This document shows positions 47,276 to 59,765 of a DNA stretch of 64,000 bases, piece by piece. The notes under the pieces were generated by a model. It saw nothing but the letters and a program-made list of their open reading frames with translations, searched no databases and was not told where the DNA came from. Every line of letters starts with the position of its first letter. Position 1 is the first letter of the stretch. The translations under genes and the position numbers were made by a program. The stretch lies in NCBI GenBank assembly GCA_032191485.1, contig JAVDOI010000008.1:23174549-23238548 (forward strand). The letters are read 5' to 3'. Origin of the DNA: Leptoclinus maculatus (Eukaryota > Chordata > Actinopteri > Perciformes > Stichaeidae).

Positions 47276-48984
47276 TTTACAGTAATAATGCAAAAAAAGT
47301 AATGTAGGCACTGGGCAAATGTCCAAAAAGCGTATATAATTCAATTAACTTATGGAGTGTTAAGAAAGATTTTGTTCACGTTTCTACATTTAGAAAACTT
47401 TTGGATAAATGTGTTTTATATTTTGTTTTTATTCACTACACAATTTTAATACTTGTATCATTTATTGTTGTTTATTGATTTACAGAAACTTTAGGCTTCG
47501 GTTTAACAGGTTTTAGGGACATGAAGCATTTGAAAACACCCCAAGAAATGACAATGGATTTATGGCCTTAGTATCTCTGATAAAGCACTTAGATCTATGC
47601 AGTGTACACTTTATTTAAAGTTGAATACATTTCCAGATTATTACATTAATCCTGACCATTTATTTTCTTAATTCATATTTCTGCTTTTGGATTTTACTGG
47701 GTTTATGGTTTTATGTTCCGAAAAAAATGATGAAACAAGTAGTTTTTAAGACTGTTGAACTTCATAACAGCTGGCTGTCTCCATCAGTACCGGGTCTCCT
47801 GTTGCTTCAGGACAGAAGTTAGCCAGAAGCAAAAAAAACAAAAAACTCTACACCCGCATGTCAATGACATGAGTAGACTGCCGATCAAGCTGGGGAGGGG
47901 CAGAGAGATAACGCTAACAGTGAACAGTGACAGAGGCTATCACTGTCAAAGGCTGCACACTGACCCACACCATCCATCACATCCAGGACAGGAGAGGAGA
48001 GGATGAAAGGGCAGCAGATGACGGGAGAGTGGAGTTAAAACGTTGGAATGGGGAAGAAAAGAGCAGAGATTTGAGAGCAGATCACATGAGAGGATGAGGG
48101 GTGAGGTGACGAAAGAGGGAGAGCTGGATGGATCTGAGAGGAAAACTGGAAAGAGATGGAATGGAGGAGAAGAGAGAGCAAGTGAGACAAAGGACAGCAG
48201 AGATTTAAGAGGACAGGAAGGAAGATGAGATATTTGCAAGGGGAAGCAAAAGAGCAGGAGCTGATGCAGAAGAAAAGAAGAGGAGAAAGTACAATATATG
48301 GAAGTAAATGAAAAAATAAGAAATAAGAGTGGTCAGGTATTTGGTCTCTCAAATTGCACTAGTTTTTTTTTATTATTATTTGTCCACCATTAGCTCCACA
48401 TGAAAGAGCATAACAGCAAATTAACAAGTGCTCAAGTAGACAAAATATGCCGAGCTCAGTATCCAGCTGCAATGTCATCTAAGTGGAGGAAAACAACATT
48501 GCAGATGTAATGAGGTGGAACGTGGAGGGGTCACAAATAGATGCCTCACTTCAGCAGAGCCATTGTACAACACAGCTGACAACGGCAGATTGAAAAGTCA
48601 GCACTTCGGGGCCACATGCTTTCCTTTTTTGGGGAGAAAAAAAGTTTACCGCGACGTTTATCTCTGCGGAAGACAAATTGCCACCAGATGTGTTCAGGAT
48701 ATATGGACCTCCTTTAGGAGAAATCCCAAGCCTTTTTCTGTGACAGTGACAGCTAAGCCCGCGCAAACATCTGTTTGGGGAGAAACTAACTGCAGGAGAA
48801 GCATAATGAGCATGGCCTACATTCGATATTACTGTAGATCAGCACTACTGATCAACATTCTGAGCGTCAAAAACTGGAAGCTCTGTCATTCCACCATCCG
48901 TCTTGAGATGTGGATCGTCTCTTTTAACAGATGGCATCTAGTTATAGCCTCACAAAGGACATGGAGTTTTCTTTAGTCTCAATC
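47276..48984. other. Non-coding sequence with a purine-rich tract
   Basis: Strong strand asymmetry lies at about 47990-48310, where the plus strand is overwhelmingly A and G (gaggagaggatgaaaggg-like text). This keeps serine/leucine-rich minus-strand frames open. No gene recognised; the 153-codon plus frame at 48515-48976 has no domain. Confidence 0.5.
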
Positions 48985-49130
48985 AGAGTCGTGGACCTGA
49001 GACTTGGACTTGAGATTGGTCTTTGACTTGACTGATCTGGGTCTTGACTAACACAAGGCTCTTCTTGGAACAGTCATAGACAGACTTGACTTTAACTGGA
49101 CTCTAACAGACTTGAGGATTGACTTGGAAT

Positions 49131-49886
49131 TTAAAGGAAAGGTTGAATTTGGGTCGGCATTGCCACCACATGGCTCTCACCAGAGTTTGATTGACATTCA
49201 GGGTCAATCAATCTCTGGTGAGTGAGTGTTTATCGTCATTACGTTCATACGAGTACATTTGTGTGAAATGCTTTTGCTGGGAGGCTCTATAAAAGAAAGA
49301 AAAATAAATAGTTAACATAAGAAGACATATAACAATAAAATTACAAAATATAAAAAATGAAAAATAAAGAAGTTGCATTCAAGTCTGGGCCTCCACACAG
49401 CTCCTACGTCTGACGTCAGAAGCCAAGATGGACGTGGCTGAGCCAAAATCGCTAGCCACGCTCACAGTGCTAACAACAGCAACGGTGCTGACAGAGCTAA
49501 CAGTGGTAATGGGGGTTAGCCCACGGTTACCATCGGGGATCTGGCTTTGCGACAACTAACAACTATCCCGACCCTTACGAGCACTGCTAACGTGCACACT
49601 CAGCCAACTACCAAAACAAATAACAAAGGTTACGTTATTGTAACTCTAGTTCTAAAAGCACATGCAGAGCCCTCAGTGAGTGAATGCATGTTCCAGACTA
49701 TTACCCATAGAGTCCAGTAGAGGGCGGAGCCTGTGTGAGTTAGAAGAGAGAAGAACTGATAACAACACACCCAGAGGGAGAGCGACTTCATTCTTTGCTC
49801 AGGTAGACATTACTCCACTATATCTTTACATAATTACTGATTTTTGCTGCTCTACTAATGCCTTGAATGTCGTAGAGAACCTTTAA
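49131..49886. mobile_element. MITE-like insertion with TTAAAGG ends
   Basis: Starts TTAAAGGAAAGGTTGAA and ends ...GAACCTTTAA, an inverted pair of about 8 to 12 bp. It interrupts the 'acttgac' tract, which continues on both sides; this context, more than the short termini, defines it. It is non-coding and its superfamily is unknown. Confidence 0.55.
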
Positions 49887-49965
49887 GTTCCTGACACTTG
49901 ACATGAATGTTGCTCCGACTTGAATGACTTGACTTAAACGTCCTATCTGAAACTTGACCGGACTT

Positions 49966-50109
49966 GAGACATAAGACGTCCTCTGGCATGAGACATAAGA
50001 CGTCCTCTGGCATGAGACATAAGACGTCCTCTGGCATGAGACATAAGACGTCCTCTAGCATGAGACATAAGACGTCCTCTAGCATGAGACATAAGACATC
50101 CTCTGGCAT
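49966..50109 (+). repeat. 24-bp minisatellite, six copies
   Basis: Six tandem copies of gagacataagacgtcctct + ggcat, differing at one or two positions (ctctagc variants in copies 3-5; gacatc in the last). On the minus strand it reads as a repeated eight-residue peptide in all frames, which is an artefact of the unit length being divisible by three. Confidence 0.95.
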
Positions 50110-50240
50110 GAGACTTGAGACTTGACTTAAACTTGCCTTGACAGGCTGAGACTTTAATTTGACTTGCCTTTAAGGACTTGAACTCAACTTGAGATGTACT
50201 TTGACAGAAACGAGACAGAACTTCAGACTGGTCTGATCTA

Positions 50241-51334
50241 CAGTGGACGAAGTACATTTTTCCATTTGGTGTGTCCAGGTTCTCTCTAGGTTCCTGTCTA
50301 ATTACAAGTACGTCAATTGACTGGAAACATTTTAAACAAATGAAAAGGCGAGTCATCATTCAAGGTGAGGCCTATTGACATGTGTGTAAACGTGAAATCA
50401 CACTGAATTCTCTATTCAAACATCTGTTCATTAAAAAAAGAGATACAAATTATTCCACATTTTGCTTAAACCACCTTTATGATAAATGAAATTCTGGTAT
50501 ACGGCCGATGAAAGAGAGAAATCAAACCTGTACAATATAAACATAAAGAACAAGAGCAGCACTGGAGCCGACCCCACATCTGGAGAAGTGTGCCGTTCAG
50601 TGGAGAGAGGAGTAATAACCCTGATTAGTTCCAGTGTTGATGGAGCTTCCAGGGGAGAGTTGAATAGAGATGGAAATCAGGGCTCAGCTACGGATGATTA
50701 TCCAGCCACTCCAGATCAAAGATTTCCCTCGGTCTCATCACGGAGGAGAAAGAAATGATCATTTCACCCCACACTATGAAACTACCTGTGTCTGTTATAC
50801 TGAGATGTTCTGAAAAGAACAGCGGGGATGTCTGCACTTCAACAAACCGCCATCAAACAGAGACAGCATTCATATGTGCGGATCGATTTTATAGGTGGCA
50901 ACACAAACTAAACCGCTGAGATGATTTATAAAACCAATTCTTCTGAAAATGATTATTCAGCTATGCATGGAGCTATGACTATTTAATGAATTAATCAATA
51001 AAGTGCCATGAGTTCATGAGAAAATTCAAGAAATTACAGCATAACCTGTGAACAAGAACTCATATTTTCATCCAGAAAGAGGGTCACGACACCAATGAGA
51101 AAGCTGTGGAGGAGAAGCAGAGTGAACCATCTGTGATTTTTTTTCTAAAGCAAGGTGTCTATGCAGCTACAGTCTGTGCGTGGGGGGGAAATGCCGTGAA
51201 CATGCCTACATGCATGTGACTAATATCTGTGGCATTTCTTCAACTCGCTGAGTGCAAGAGCTGGTTGTGAAGAGAAGTTGGCCTTCATTTGAGATGTTAG
51301 CCAATTGTGTGCACTAATTATGAAGCCTTTGAAC
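50241..51334. other. Non-coding sequence
   Basis: No feature recognised. The 90-codon plus frame at 50486-50758 has no identifiable domain. Confidence 0.5.
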
Positions 51335-51566
51335 ATAAAAAATGTATTTTATTAGAGTCGTCATATACATATACATGAAATGTAACTTCTGCATTTAACC
51401 CATCCCTAGCTTATTGGGAGCAGTGGGATTTCTGAGAAGCGCCCGGGGAGCAGTTAGGGGTTCAGTGTCTTGCTCAGGGACACTTCGCCACAGGACTCGT
51501 AGCAGCCAAGGATCGAACCGGCCACCGCAACGACCTTCTCTACCCATTGAGCCACGGCCGCCCCCG
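51335..51566 (-). mobile_element. tRNA-derived SINE
   Basis: On the minus strand it begins with a tRNA-like head: A box TGGCTCAATGGGTA (51554-51541) and B box GGTTCGATCC (51519-51510), about 22 nt apart. A conserved body with gagcaagacactgaacccct and ctgctccccgggcgcttc follows, and the 3' end is AT-rich. These are internal RNA polymerase III promoter elements. It belongs to a widespread fish SINE group. Confidence 0.8.
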
Positions 51567-51573
51567 TAACAGG

Positions 51574-52190
51574 TCAAAGGCTAACAGTTGGTATCAACAA
51601 TGAAAAATATTGTGTCGTTATATTTGCTCAAACTGTCACCATATCCCGACAGTAGTACACGAGACAGATAATCTGTGAAAGTTTCAGGTTCCTATGCTTC
51701 CTTTTAATTCTCCTAATGGCATTTACAAGATTCCACCACGGCCGTAGAAAATCAACCAATCAGAGCCGAGGAACTTCAAATGCAGCTGTCATTCACCGCT
51801 TGTGAAGATTGAAAAGTCCGATGAAACCAGAGGGTTTCAGAAACGTATTTTAGTTACTGTTTAACTGTAAAATGAGAACGTTCTCTCCGGTTGGTGGGCG
51901 GAGCTTGGTTTTGTCTCCATTGTTTTCAACATGGAGGCCGGGTCACAAACTTCCTCATTTTACAGCTTATCGGCAACAACATTTCAACATCGAAGTTCAC
52001 AACCAGTTAGAGAATCCTCGGCTCTGATTGGTTGTTTTTTTTCGGCCGTGGTGGAATCTTCCAAATGCCAATAGGAGAGCTAAAAGGTGGCAGATTAACT
52101 GTCTCATGTACTAGCTTCAGGATATAGTGACCGTTTGAGTGAATATAAATAAAAAAATGTTCTATCAAAGTCACCAATTGTAGCTTTAAG
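51574..52190. mobile_element. Foldback element with long inverted arms
   Basis: The outer ends (ggctaacagttggt and its imperfect inverse accaattgtagct), the middle (ctcaaactgtcaccatatcc against ggatatagtgaccgtttgag) and the inner parts (aatggcattt...attccaccacggccg...accaatcagagccgagga against the inverse at about 52012-52078) form nested inverted repeats. The arms are about 200 bp with a spacer of about 240 bp. The order is collinear, so this is one large diverged palindrome. No coding frame. Confidence 0.8.
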
Positions 52191-54940
52191 GGTAATTCCT
52201 GTAGCTCTTTGACAACAGCAATTTTTTCAGACTTTACATTTTAAGAGGATTTTACAAGAAACTACAAATAGCAAGAGGAAAACAGAACGAGGGGGACTGG
52301 CATTTTAAAAATCAGAAATTTAGATTTACCAATATCTCGGGTCTGTCATTATTTGACAATCAATAGCAGTAGAGAGATTTTAATCTGTGTGATTTGCCAC
52401 AGCACAAGCTCTGAGAAACAACTCCTCTCCCACAGCTCGTGACTGGTGTGACGATGAAGAAGAAGCAGGCGGTTGGTATCATCTGATCTGAAACTAAATG
52501 TCTTTCAGTATGTTAGGTCATATGCTTTTAATAATAGAAAATGATAAGGACAGGGCCACCATAATGTGGAATAAAGCTCCAGTAGTCGCAATAATAATAA
52601 TAATCTACGACGACAAATTGGTCACATACGGTGTTAAATAACCTTTAACCTTTTCTCTTTCATATTTTGCATCATACTATATGTACATACTTATGTACGG
52701 ACAGGGAGATCACATTAATCTGTTGGCTGCTGGGTCTTTCTTTTGTCATTAGAGGTTTCCAGAGGAACAGACTGAGGTGTGAAGGTGTTTCCTCTGCTTC
52801 TCTCACACACTCGCTAACATGAAGATAAAAATAGCAAACCGAGAAGACAACCCTGCTAATTGAAGACCTTCACTCACAGCGATGCAGCTCGGATCCTAAC
52901 ATGGTGAAAGAGATACAACTCAACGCTTGAGTGTAGCGATATTACGTTTTGTGATACTGTATCGATTCTCAAAAACACTGTATTGATTTGTTATCAATAG
53001 CAATCAATGCAAAGGTTCCTGGCAGACTGTGGCTCAGATTGCACAGAAAGTAGAGCTTTGAGGTTGGATGTTACAGGGACTGTGATAAATGCATATGCAA
53101 ATCTCACTGTTCTGATTGCATACAACAAAATAAACAATTTTACAAAGATTGTATGCATATAGTGTGTTCTTTCAAACAGGTTTTCTAAAGTTAGATTTGA
53201 TAAAAATGTCAATATATCCACTTGCTTACAGTAGTGCGATGTATCGCAATATTTAGAATTGTAACCACTGTATCATGATGCATAGGATACCATCAGCCCA
53301 AACCAATATAAAGCCAGACACATTGACTGATATTTTTGCCAATAATCAGAAGTAATCAGATTATTATTTCATGCCTTTAAGTACACAAAGTAGGATATTT
53401 ATATTAAATTAAATTGAAGTCAAGTGGCATCAAATCCATCATGTCAGAGGTAAAAACTGACCCAAACTAATAAAAGACTGAAATGACTGTAATCAGTCTC
53501 TTCTACCACACTAAAACAAACTTCTTTCTACACTTGTGAAAAGAATGAACCTTTTTTTTCCAAAAGGGCTCCAGTATTCATGACCAGCATATATTTTTGG
53601 CCAGACACCAACTGTCACCTGAAGGCTCCACCTTTGCCTGTGAACAAATTTATTTTCAGAACTCGTTAAATGTTAAAAGGGAGTCTGGCGTAAAACGAGG
53701 AAAAAAATCCACTGAATATCCGACCTCATTTAGAGGTGAGACCTGCGCAAGACATCGGTTCATTCTGTAAAATCATGACACTACAAAATGAACCGTACAC
53801 TGCATTACACAGCACCACACAAACATTTTAATAGAAGTAAAATAAGAAGGGGTTATTATTCAGCGTGTTGTAGTCAAATGTATCCGGAGTCTCTGTAAGT
53901 TATTCCATGCAAGAGCCTACCTGCATATTTTTTACCCATTGCAGTTTAAATCTCAGTTCAGACAGAGGAAGACCTTAAACCACTGATGCCTACAGACTAG
54001 AGCCATAAAGACTCATAAGTAAGTTGAAGACAACCTCAAGATGGCCTTATAAATAAATGTCAGGCGGTGAATTGATCTCTGCATATAAAGAGATGACCAT
54101 CCAACCACAGCATACAAATCACTGTGTACTGTAAATAGAGTTGAGTTCGAAGGGCCATGTGCGAAAAAATGGTTCGGCAGACAACAAGGAGAGGGAAAGC
54201 AGTAGCCTACTTGTATGTGATATTAAAAAGAACTATCCACACTCAGTATGAAATAGACAATTGTTACTCAAAGTTCTCAAGTGTTAAACGAAGGAAGCAA
54301 CCTTTGTTTGCCTTGAGATGTTACAATCTGCCTGTGATGCAGGAGTCCGTTCCTGTTTCCTGAGAACAGCATTTACTTTCTTGTTCAAGGGTTCAAGGAC
54401 AGTTTAACTGCTGCTTCAAGCTTTTGTAGGTAACACTGGAGAAACCAGCAAGAGTACGCCGGAATTAAAAACAAATCCAACCTAAAAACCCAACCAAGTG
54501 TTGACACATTTTTTACAATGAAAGTAGCCAGCAGCACTAGTTTCAAAAGTCACTAAATCTAGAGAGAAAGTCGGCATCAATGATAGCCCGTCCCTCCAAA
54601 AAGCATCTCCCCCAAAATGATCATCGCCGATTTGTCTGAATTCATGTTTTGTTAGTTCTCTCCGCAAGACGACAAACAAATAACTTTTAAAATACTTGTT
54701 TTCTCAATGGAGCTCGGATGGATCGGTGCTAGGCTATGCTAACATGGTAGCAGCTCCATCAACACTCACAATAACGTCATCTAGACCTAAATACGGCAGT
54801 GTCTTTTTCATTGTTTGTACCATCTGGTTTACACACACACACATTTATACACATAGTTTGGTCCGGTCTCTATTGATATGAGGTATCGTAGAGCTCTGGG
54901 TGAACACAGACGGCTACGGTATTTATTTCCTGATTCAACA
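52191..54940. other. Mostly non-coding, possible hAT remnant at 52930-53285
   Basis: At about 52930-53285 the ends carry gtgtagcgatatt and, inverted, ttgcgatacatcgc, which resembles a fish hAT family with CGATA-type termini, but no clean termini or target duplication could be set. The rest shows no gene or repeat I recognise. Confidence 0.35.
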
Positions 54941-55225
54941 ACGGCGGGAAGTCAGTGATGACAGGGGAAACATCTCAACGCTGATAGGCTATCGCGCCAC
55001 AGCGTCACGCGATTTTTTTGCAGAAGTTCAAATATTTCAACTTCTGCGTTTGAGGCGTTTTGGCGTTTGACGCGATTCGCGTCCATCGCGCCGCAAATTC
55101 GCGTCCATCGCGCCGCACCATCGCAAATTCGCGTCACTCCAGTCTCATCGCGTCTGTGCATAGACTTTGTATGTAATCTACTCGCGCGAATAATTCGCGC
55201 CGTGTTTGGCGTGAACGCAGCATAA
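54941..55225. repeat. CpG-rich repeat with 'cgcgtccatcgcgcc' units
   Basis: Local repeats of aaattcgcgtccatcgcgcc and an end reading gtttggcgtgaacgcagcat stand out by CpG content. The end resembles the hairpin at 19304-19341 (gtttggtgtgaacgcacc), so both may come from one transposon family with a gtgcgttcac-type terminus. Confidence 0.5.
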
Positions 55226-58200
55226 GGAAAAAATGTATCATTGTTTGGGTTGAAAGAACTGCGTTTGTTGCATAATTTCTTATGAACCCTAACATAAAAT
55301 CTAAAATAACAAAACTTTGACTTTTGGTTTCCCACAGAACATGAACACCAGTCTCCTGGGTGAAAGTCTCACGTTTGCCCAGATTGATCCCAACCTAATT
55401 CCACAACAAGGGATCCTAATTGACTTTCCATTGGAATTGTTTCTGTATTTGTAATCAGACCGACCATTTGTCCAGCTATTTCTGCATTTGCTCTCGGCAG
55501 GCAAGAGTTAACATTTACACAGCCACTAAATACAACATAGGTTGTGTTTAGACTTTTCAACAAATGACTCAGAATAAAGGTCACAAGAAAAAAAAAAGAA
55601 GAAAAAACACAGAAACTGACATTGCCGACTTGCTTGGTGAATATGGTATATTGTCAGCAAAGTTTGAATTGTATCATTGAAAGTACATATCCCCCCCACC
55701 CCCCTCCCCCGCAAGCTAGATGACTACCCTAGCAATTACAAGTAATTTGCATGACTGTTTCAACGACCTGCATCAGCTCACATTAGCATCGGACACAAAT
55801 TGCATCCTACATATGAATAGTCATTGAAAGCAAACGGTGACTCAGAGTCGAGGGCTGAGGTGTGAATGTAGCCATTGAGGCTCATCGTGGTAGAGCTTTG
55901 TGTCTGTTACATGCTCGTCAGCCAAAGTTCCCGTCTCACTCTGCACATTGGCCAAGCCTCATTAAGCACCCTTCCCAAGCTCCTTGTTTGGACCCTAATT
56001 AGGGGAGCATCGCAGGATCTGGACAAACTCAAGATCTTCTCCCCACAGTAGTGTAGAAAAGCCATTAGGAACTTTCGGGACACGGGGCATTGGCATGTTT
56101 CACCTTTAAAGTGCCTACGTTGTGTGCATGTGTGTTGAGTGATTGCTGTGTCTTGCTGCATGGAGCTCAGAGGCAGCAGGATAGCACTGTCTATCTATGT
56201 CACACAGCCCTGTGTCTACAGTCACTCTCTATCTCGCCTCTAATCCATCTTCTATCATCCTGCCGACCGTCTCCTCGCCGCCCATCTATTCATCAGCCTC
56301 TCTTTCAATGACTCCCTCTGTTCCCCCCCAACCCCCACCCACCCCACACTGTCTCCTCTTCCTCCCTCTGATGTCACAACTCCAGATATGAGGTCCTCTG
56401 ATAGCACACGGCCTCAGACACTGCGGCCTTGTTTGGAGAGGCGTGATCAGAGAGATGAGAGGGAGGGCAGCGGGAAAGGCGAGGGCGATGGGTATTTTCC
56501 GAGGCAGCGGGAGGATGTAAGATGCAGAAACAAAGGAGGACATCTAGGTTATAGAAAAAAAACAAAAAACATGCATGAATGCCTCTGAAAAGGCCTGTGT
56601 GTTGTGTCGCCGGCTCGTCTCATCCCTGACTTGGAGCCAGCAGTGCCTGTCAGGGCACTACTGTTGAGTCTATTTATGTTCTCCCCTCTCTTTCTTAGCG
56701 GATGAAACAGTTGACTGCTAATATTCATACCTGTGTGGGGGGGGGGGGGGGGGGGGGACTCTGAACCTGGCGCTGTCCCAGTGTTGGGTCAGAAAATCTA
56801 ATCTTTTTCTATCACCCAGACACATACGTGTGCTGTCACAAGAGCAGACAAGTCCTGTACGCTTGACACTCCTCAGACTCTCGTGGCAGGTCTTGCATGG
56901 ATTTTAAGTGGCCCTGTGACAAAAACTGCACTTGTTTTTGCTGGAACAAAAACATCACTGAAAACACCATGAACATCTGAGGTAGGGTTAGGGGCTGTTT
57001 CCTTCATGTGTTTAGGTTGATGTGGGAATCACGTCTGCAGGGCTTTGATTTGAAAATTGAAATATGAATGAAAGGTCAAAAATAGGTTCAAACCACTGGA
57101 CCGCAAACGTGATACTTTGGGGAATGCAAACATTTTATTTTTTTTGCAGGCATCAGAAGCTGCAGTGACATGGGTCTTCCTGTACCTCTGTGATGGAGAT
57201 GGAGATTTTACATACACCCCTAAGTGGAAGATGCATCAGAAAAAGGGAGAACATGGTTGGATATAACACTATATATCAGGGTATTACACAGAGGGACACT
57301 TTTAGGACATTTTTTATATAATTACCTATGTGAAAGCGTACATGCATCGACGATCAAATAAAAGCTTCTGCCCATGTATTTTTTTGTACCAGACTTCTAA
57401 AAACCACATCCTCACCTGTTGAAACACCCTTTTTCATGACAACGTGCCGTACGACTCTGCGTTCTCAACTCTGTCCCCTTAATATGCTGCTATAAATCAG
57501 CAGCGGTCAGTTCAGCACATAAGCTAATGGGAATGTAAACTGTCTTATCCACAAGGACAGGCTCGCATGTTTTTACAGCGCCCCCAATAGCATGATCTGG
57601 TAACTTGAACTCATCAACATTATTACCAGGATACAAGATATTTTGTCACACAGGCATGCAAACAGGGGAACTACATACAGATGAAGTAAAATTCATAACA
57701 AAAACATTGTTATGAAAGTTTCTCAAACAGCAACCTACCCTGCCTGACTCATCTTCATCATTTTCCGTGTGCACGTGCAGCATTGCCAGTAATTGGACAT
57801 TAGTGAGTGTTGCAGCAGGAGGCGAGCTGAGGGAGGCTCCTTGCACCAGAAGGGGACAGTGGATGAGAAGCCCGTTCTGTGGCGAATGACACTGCTGGCC
57901 CTCCGTGGGTGATACCAGGCTGACTGAAAGTGCGCCACAGCAATAGGCTCAAAGCATTCGTCTGCCTACTCCACTGCAAAGAAGTGAGCTGCGTGCCTCT
58001 GGTCTCTCTCAGAAGCACCACGTGCCTCATCACCGTGCATCACCAAAACGTTGCTTGAGCACATTCTTCATGCATTTCAGCAGGTTAATCATTATATGCA
58101 GCTTTAAAGTTGTGGCTGTGAGGCCAAACAGGGAACGCAATACAGAGGGATACAAAGGTGCTTTTTTTCCTTTTTTTCCTCCAGCTCTGTTCCAACTCCT

Positions 58201-58639
58201 TGCTCAGCCTGTTAGGACAATAATACAAACTCTAACAATAATATATAGTCCATTAAAATGTGACAAACTCCGACAAGTCATGCTTTTGTCTTGGATGGAG
58301 AACCCAAAAGTCAAACCCAATTAAAAAAAAAATCTTGCATTTAAATGCAGCCGTGCTTACTGGCAAACCTCCACGCTGCTTTGAAAAGGCATCCTACGAG
58401 TTGCGTATCAGTTGGTATTTTACCCAAAGAATCACATCAGCTACGGAGGCTGAAAGACACAACGTTTTGACTGAAATCAAAACTTCAGAAACGGGTCTGA
58501 GGAACCAATTTCAAAAGTTGAAATGTATATATTTACTGAAATACTCAGCTGGGTGTGATTCATGTGTGCGGATGTAATGGGTTGCGCTTGTTCATTCAGA
58601 AAAAAAGACGTCTTAAATTGCGCCCAAGCTGTTATTTCA
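55226..58639. other. Non-coding sequence
   Basis: No gene recognised. Contents: a G21 tract at 56737-56757, a C-rich run at about 55690-55710, and a possible minus-strand donor (CAGG|GTAGGT) at about 57734-57740 that could end an untranslated exon, without other support. Confidence 0.45.
56737..56757 (+). repeat. G21 homopolymer
   Basis: Twenty-one consecutive G residues after a TGTG step; likely unstable and assembly-sensitive. Confidence 0.9.
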
Positions 58640-59765
58640 CCCTAGCGAGTGAGCAGAGATTCATTAAATGAAATGTTTTTTAAAAACGAAGTTAGGCAAC
58701 ACTGTATCCCCGGATGAACGCGGGCTGACCGTGGAGCCCAGACGGCGACTGTCCACCAGCGTCGCGACTCCCAGAGAACGGACCGGTTGGGTGGGTGACA
58801 CTTGAAAAATTCAGGGCTACACCTCAACCCTGACTAAATGCAGACCACAATATAAAGGGGGGCACAACAGAACAGAATAATATAATAATAATAATTCGGA
58901 ATATGTAGCCTGATAACTTGATTTCAGTCTCCCTGTTGTCTCTGTAAGAACAGTGACAAAATCACCGCGCAGCTCACCAAAACAAAACGCAGAGGCAACA
59001 GAGAACGAGCTGTGCTGATGGCATGTGTGTAGAGCCAACTAGAAGCCGAGCACTGGTGTCAGTGACAGGTCAATGGAAGTCAATATGGTTCATTTAAATA
59101 AGAAAAAGATAATTTACCTTAAGTAAGTTACCAGTCCCGTTGATTCATACTGTCAGTGGCCAAAGCTTGGTGCGTTCACGGGGCATTCACCAATCCCAAA
59201 AGCCTGTGGATAAGTCCGAGGATAAGTCCACACAACGCCTTATAAACGATATTTTAGTTTTGTACTGAGCAGAACAGATGCAACGTTTTTGGGATAAAGA
59301 AGAAAACTCAGAGAGGAGTTCTGAAGGTCCGTTAGATCCCAGTGCGTAAAATGGTTTGAGAAAATCCCAACGCATTCACCGACAGCTATTTTCTTACATT
59401 GTTCCAAAACGACACGTCCTCCGCTCCTCTTTTCATTTCGAAAGGGAAACTCCTTTTTTTAATTCACAATAATTGCTGTGTTTGTTATTCCAGAAATTCT
59501 AACATTTGTCTTTAAAAAAAAAAAGTTATTCTCCAAAACCTTCGTCTTCAGGTGACACGGTCTTCCAGGTGAATGCGAATGTTTAACGGAGCGACAAATC
59601 GAAGAGTGCTCGCGCGCGTCTCTGGAACCGCCGTCCCCAGCTCGCGGCTCTGGAGCGTCCTTGTCTGTCTGTCTGTGTGTGTCCGCGCGCAGCAACAGCC
59701 TGATTCCTTATTTGGAAGCCCGGGGCTCGCGCTGCTGTCAAGAGAGTCGAGTTGTAGCAAAATGA
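58640..59765. promoter_or_regulatory. CpG-rich region, candidate promoter or first exon of ADGRB1
   Basis: Two CpG-dense blocks (about 58690-58770 and 59573-59735, the latter with CGCGCGCG-like runs) stand out in otherwise CpG-poor intronic sequence. The second holds a perfect CArG (SRF-type) box, CCTTATTTGG, at 59706-59715. On the minus strand, possible donors G|GTAACT and AAG|GTAAAT occur at about 59105-59135. In mammals the first BAI1 exon is non-coding and far upstream of the coding start, so a minus-strand promoter about 43 kb from 16031 is plausible. Nothing proves it: a plus-strand gene or an enhancer would look the same. Confidence 0.3.
59706..59715. promoter_or_regulatory. CArG box (SRF-type site)
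   Basis: CCTTATTTGG matches the CC(A/T)6GG serum-response-factor consensus exactly and lies between CpG-rich blocks. Binding is inferred from the motif only. Confidence 0.35.

Larger units (their letters stand above)
48985..50240. repeat. 'acttgac'-rich repeat tract with minisatellite core
   Basis: Degenerate copies of words like gacttgac and cttgagac fill about 48985-49129 and 49890-50215, a simple-repeat class I know from fish. The two halves are separated by the inserted element at 49131-49886 and include the 24-bp array at 49966-50109. Confidence 0.7.

Noticed and set aside
48515..48976. 153-codon plus-strand frame
   Set aside because: No domain, no splice-site context and no similarity that I recognise.
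49855..50359. Minus-strand frames with a repeated MPEDVLCL or SHARGRLM peptide
   Set aside because: They are translations of the 24-bp minisatellite; the unit is divisible by three so all frames stay open.
51510..51554. Possible functional tRNA gene
   Set aside because: A and B boxes are present but no cloverleaf fits, and the SINE body follows; it is a retroposon head.
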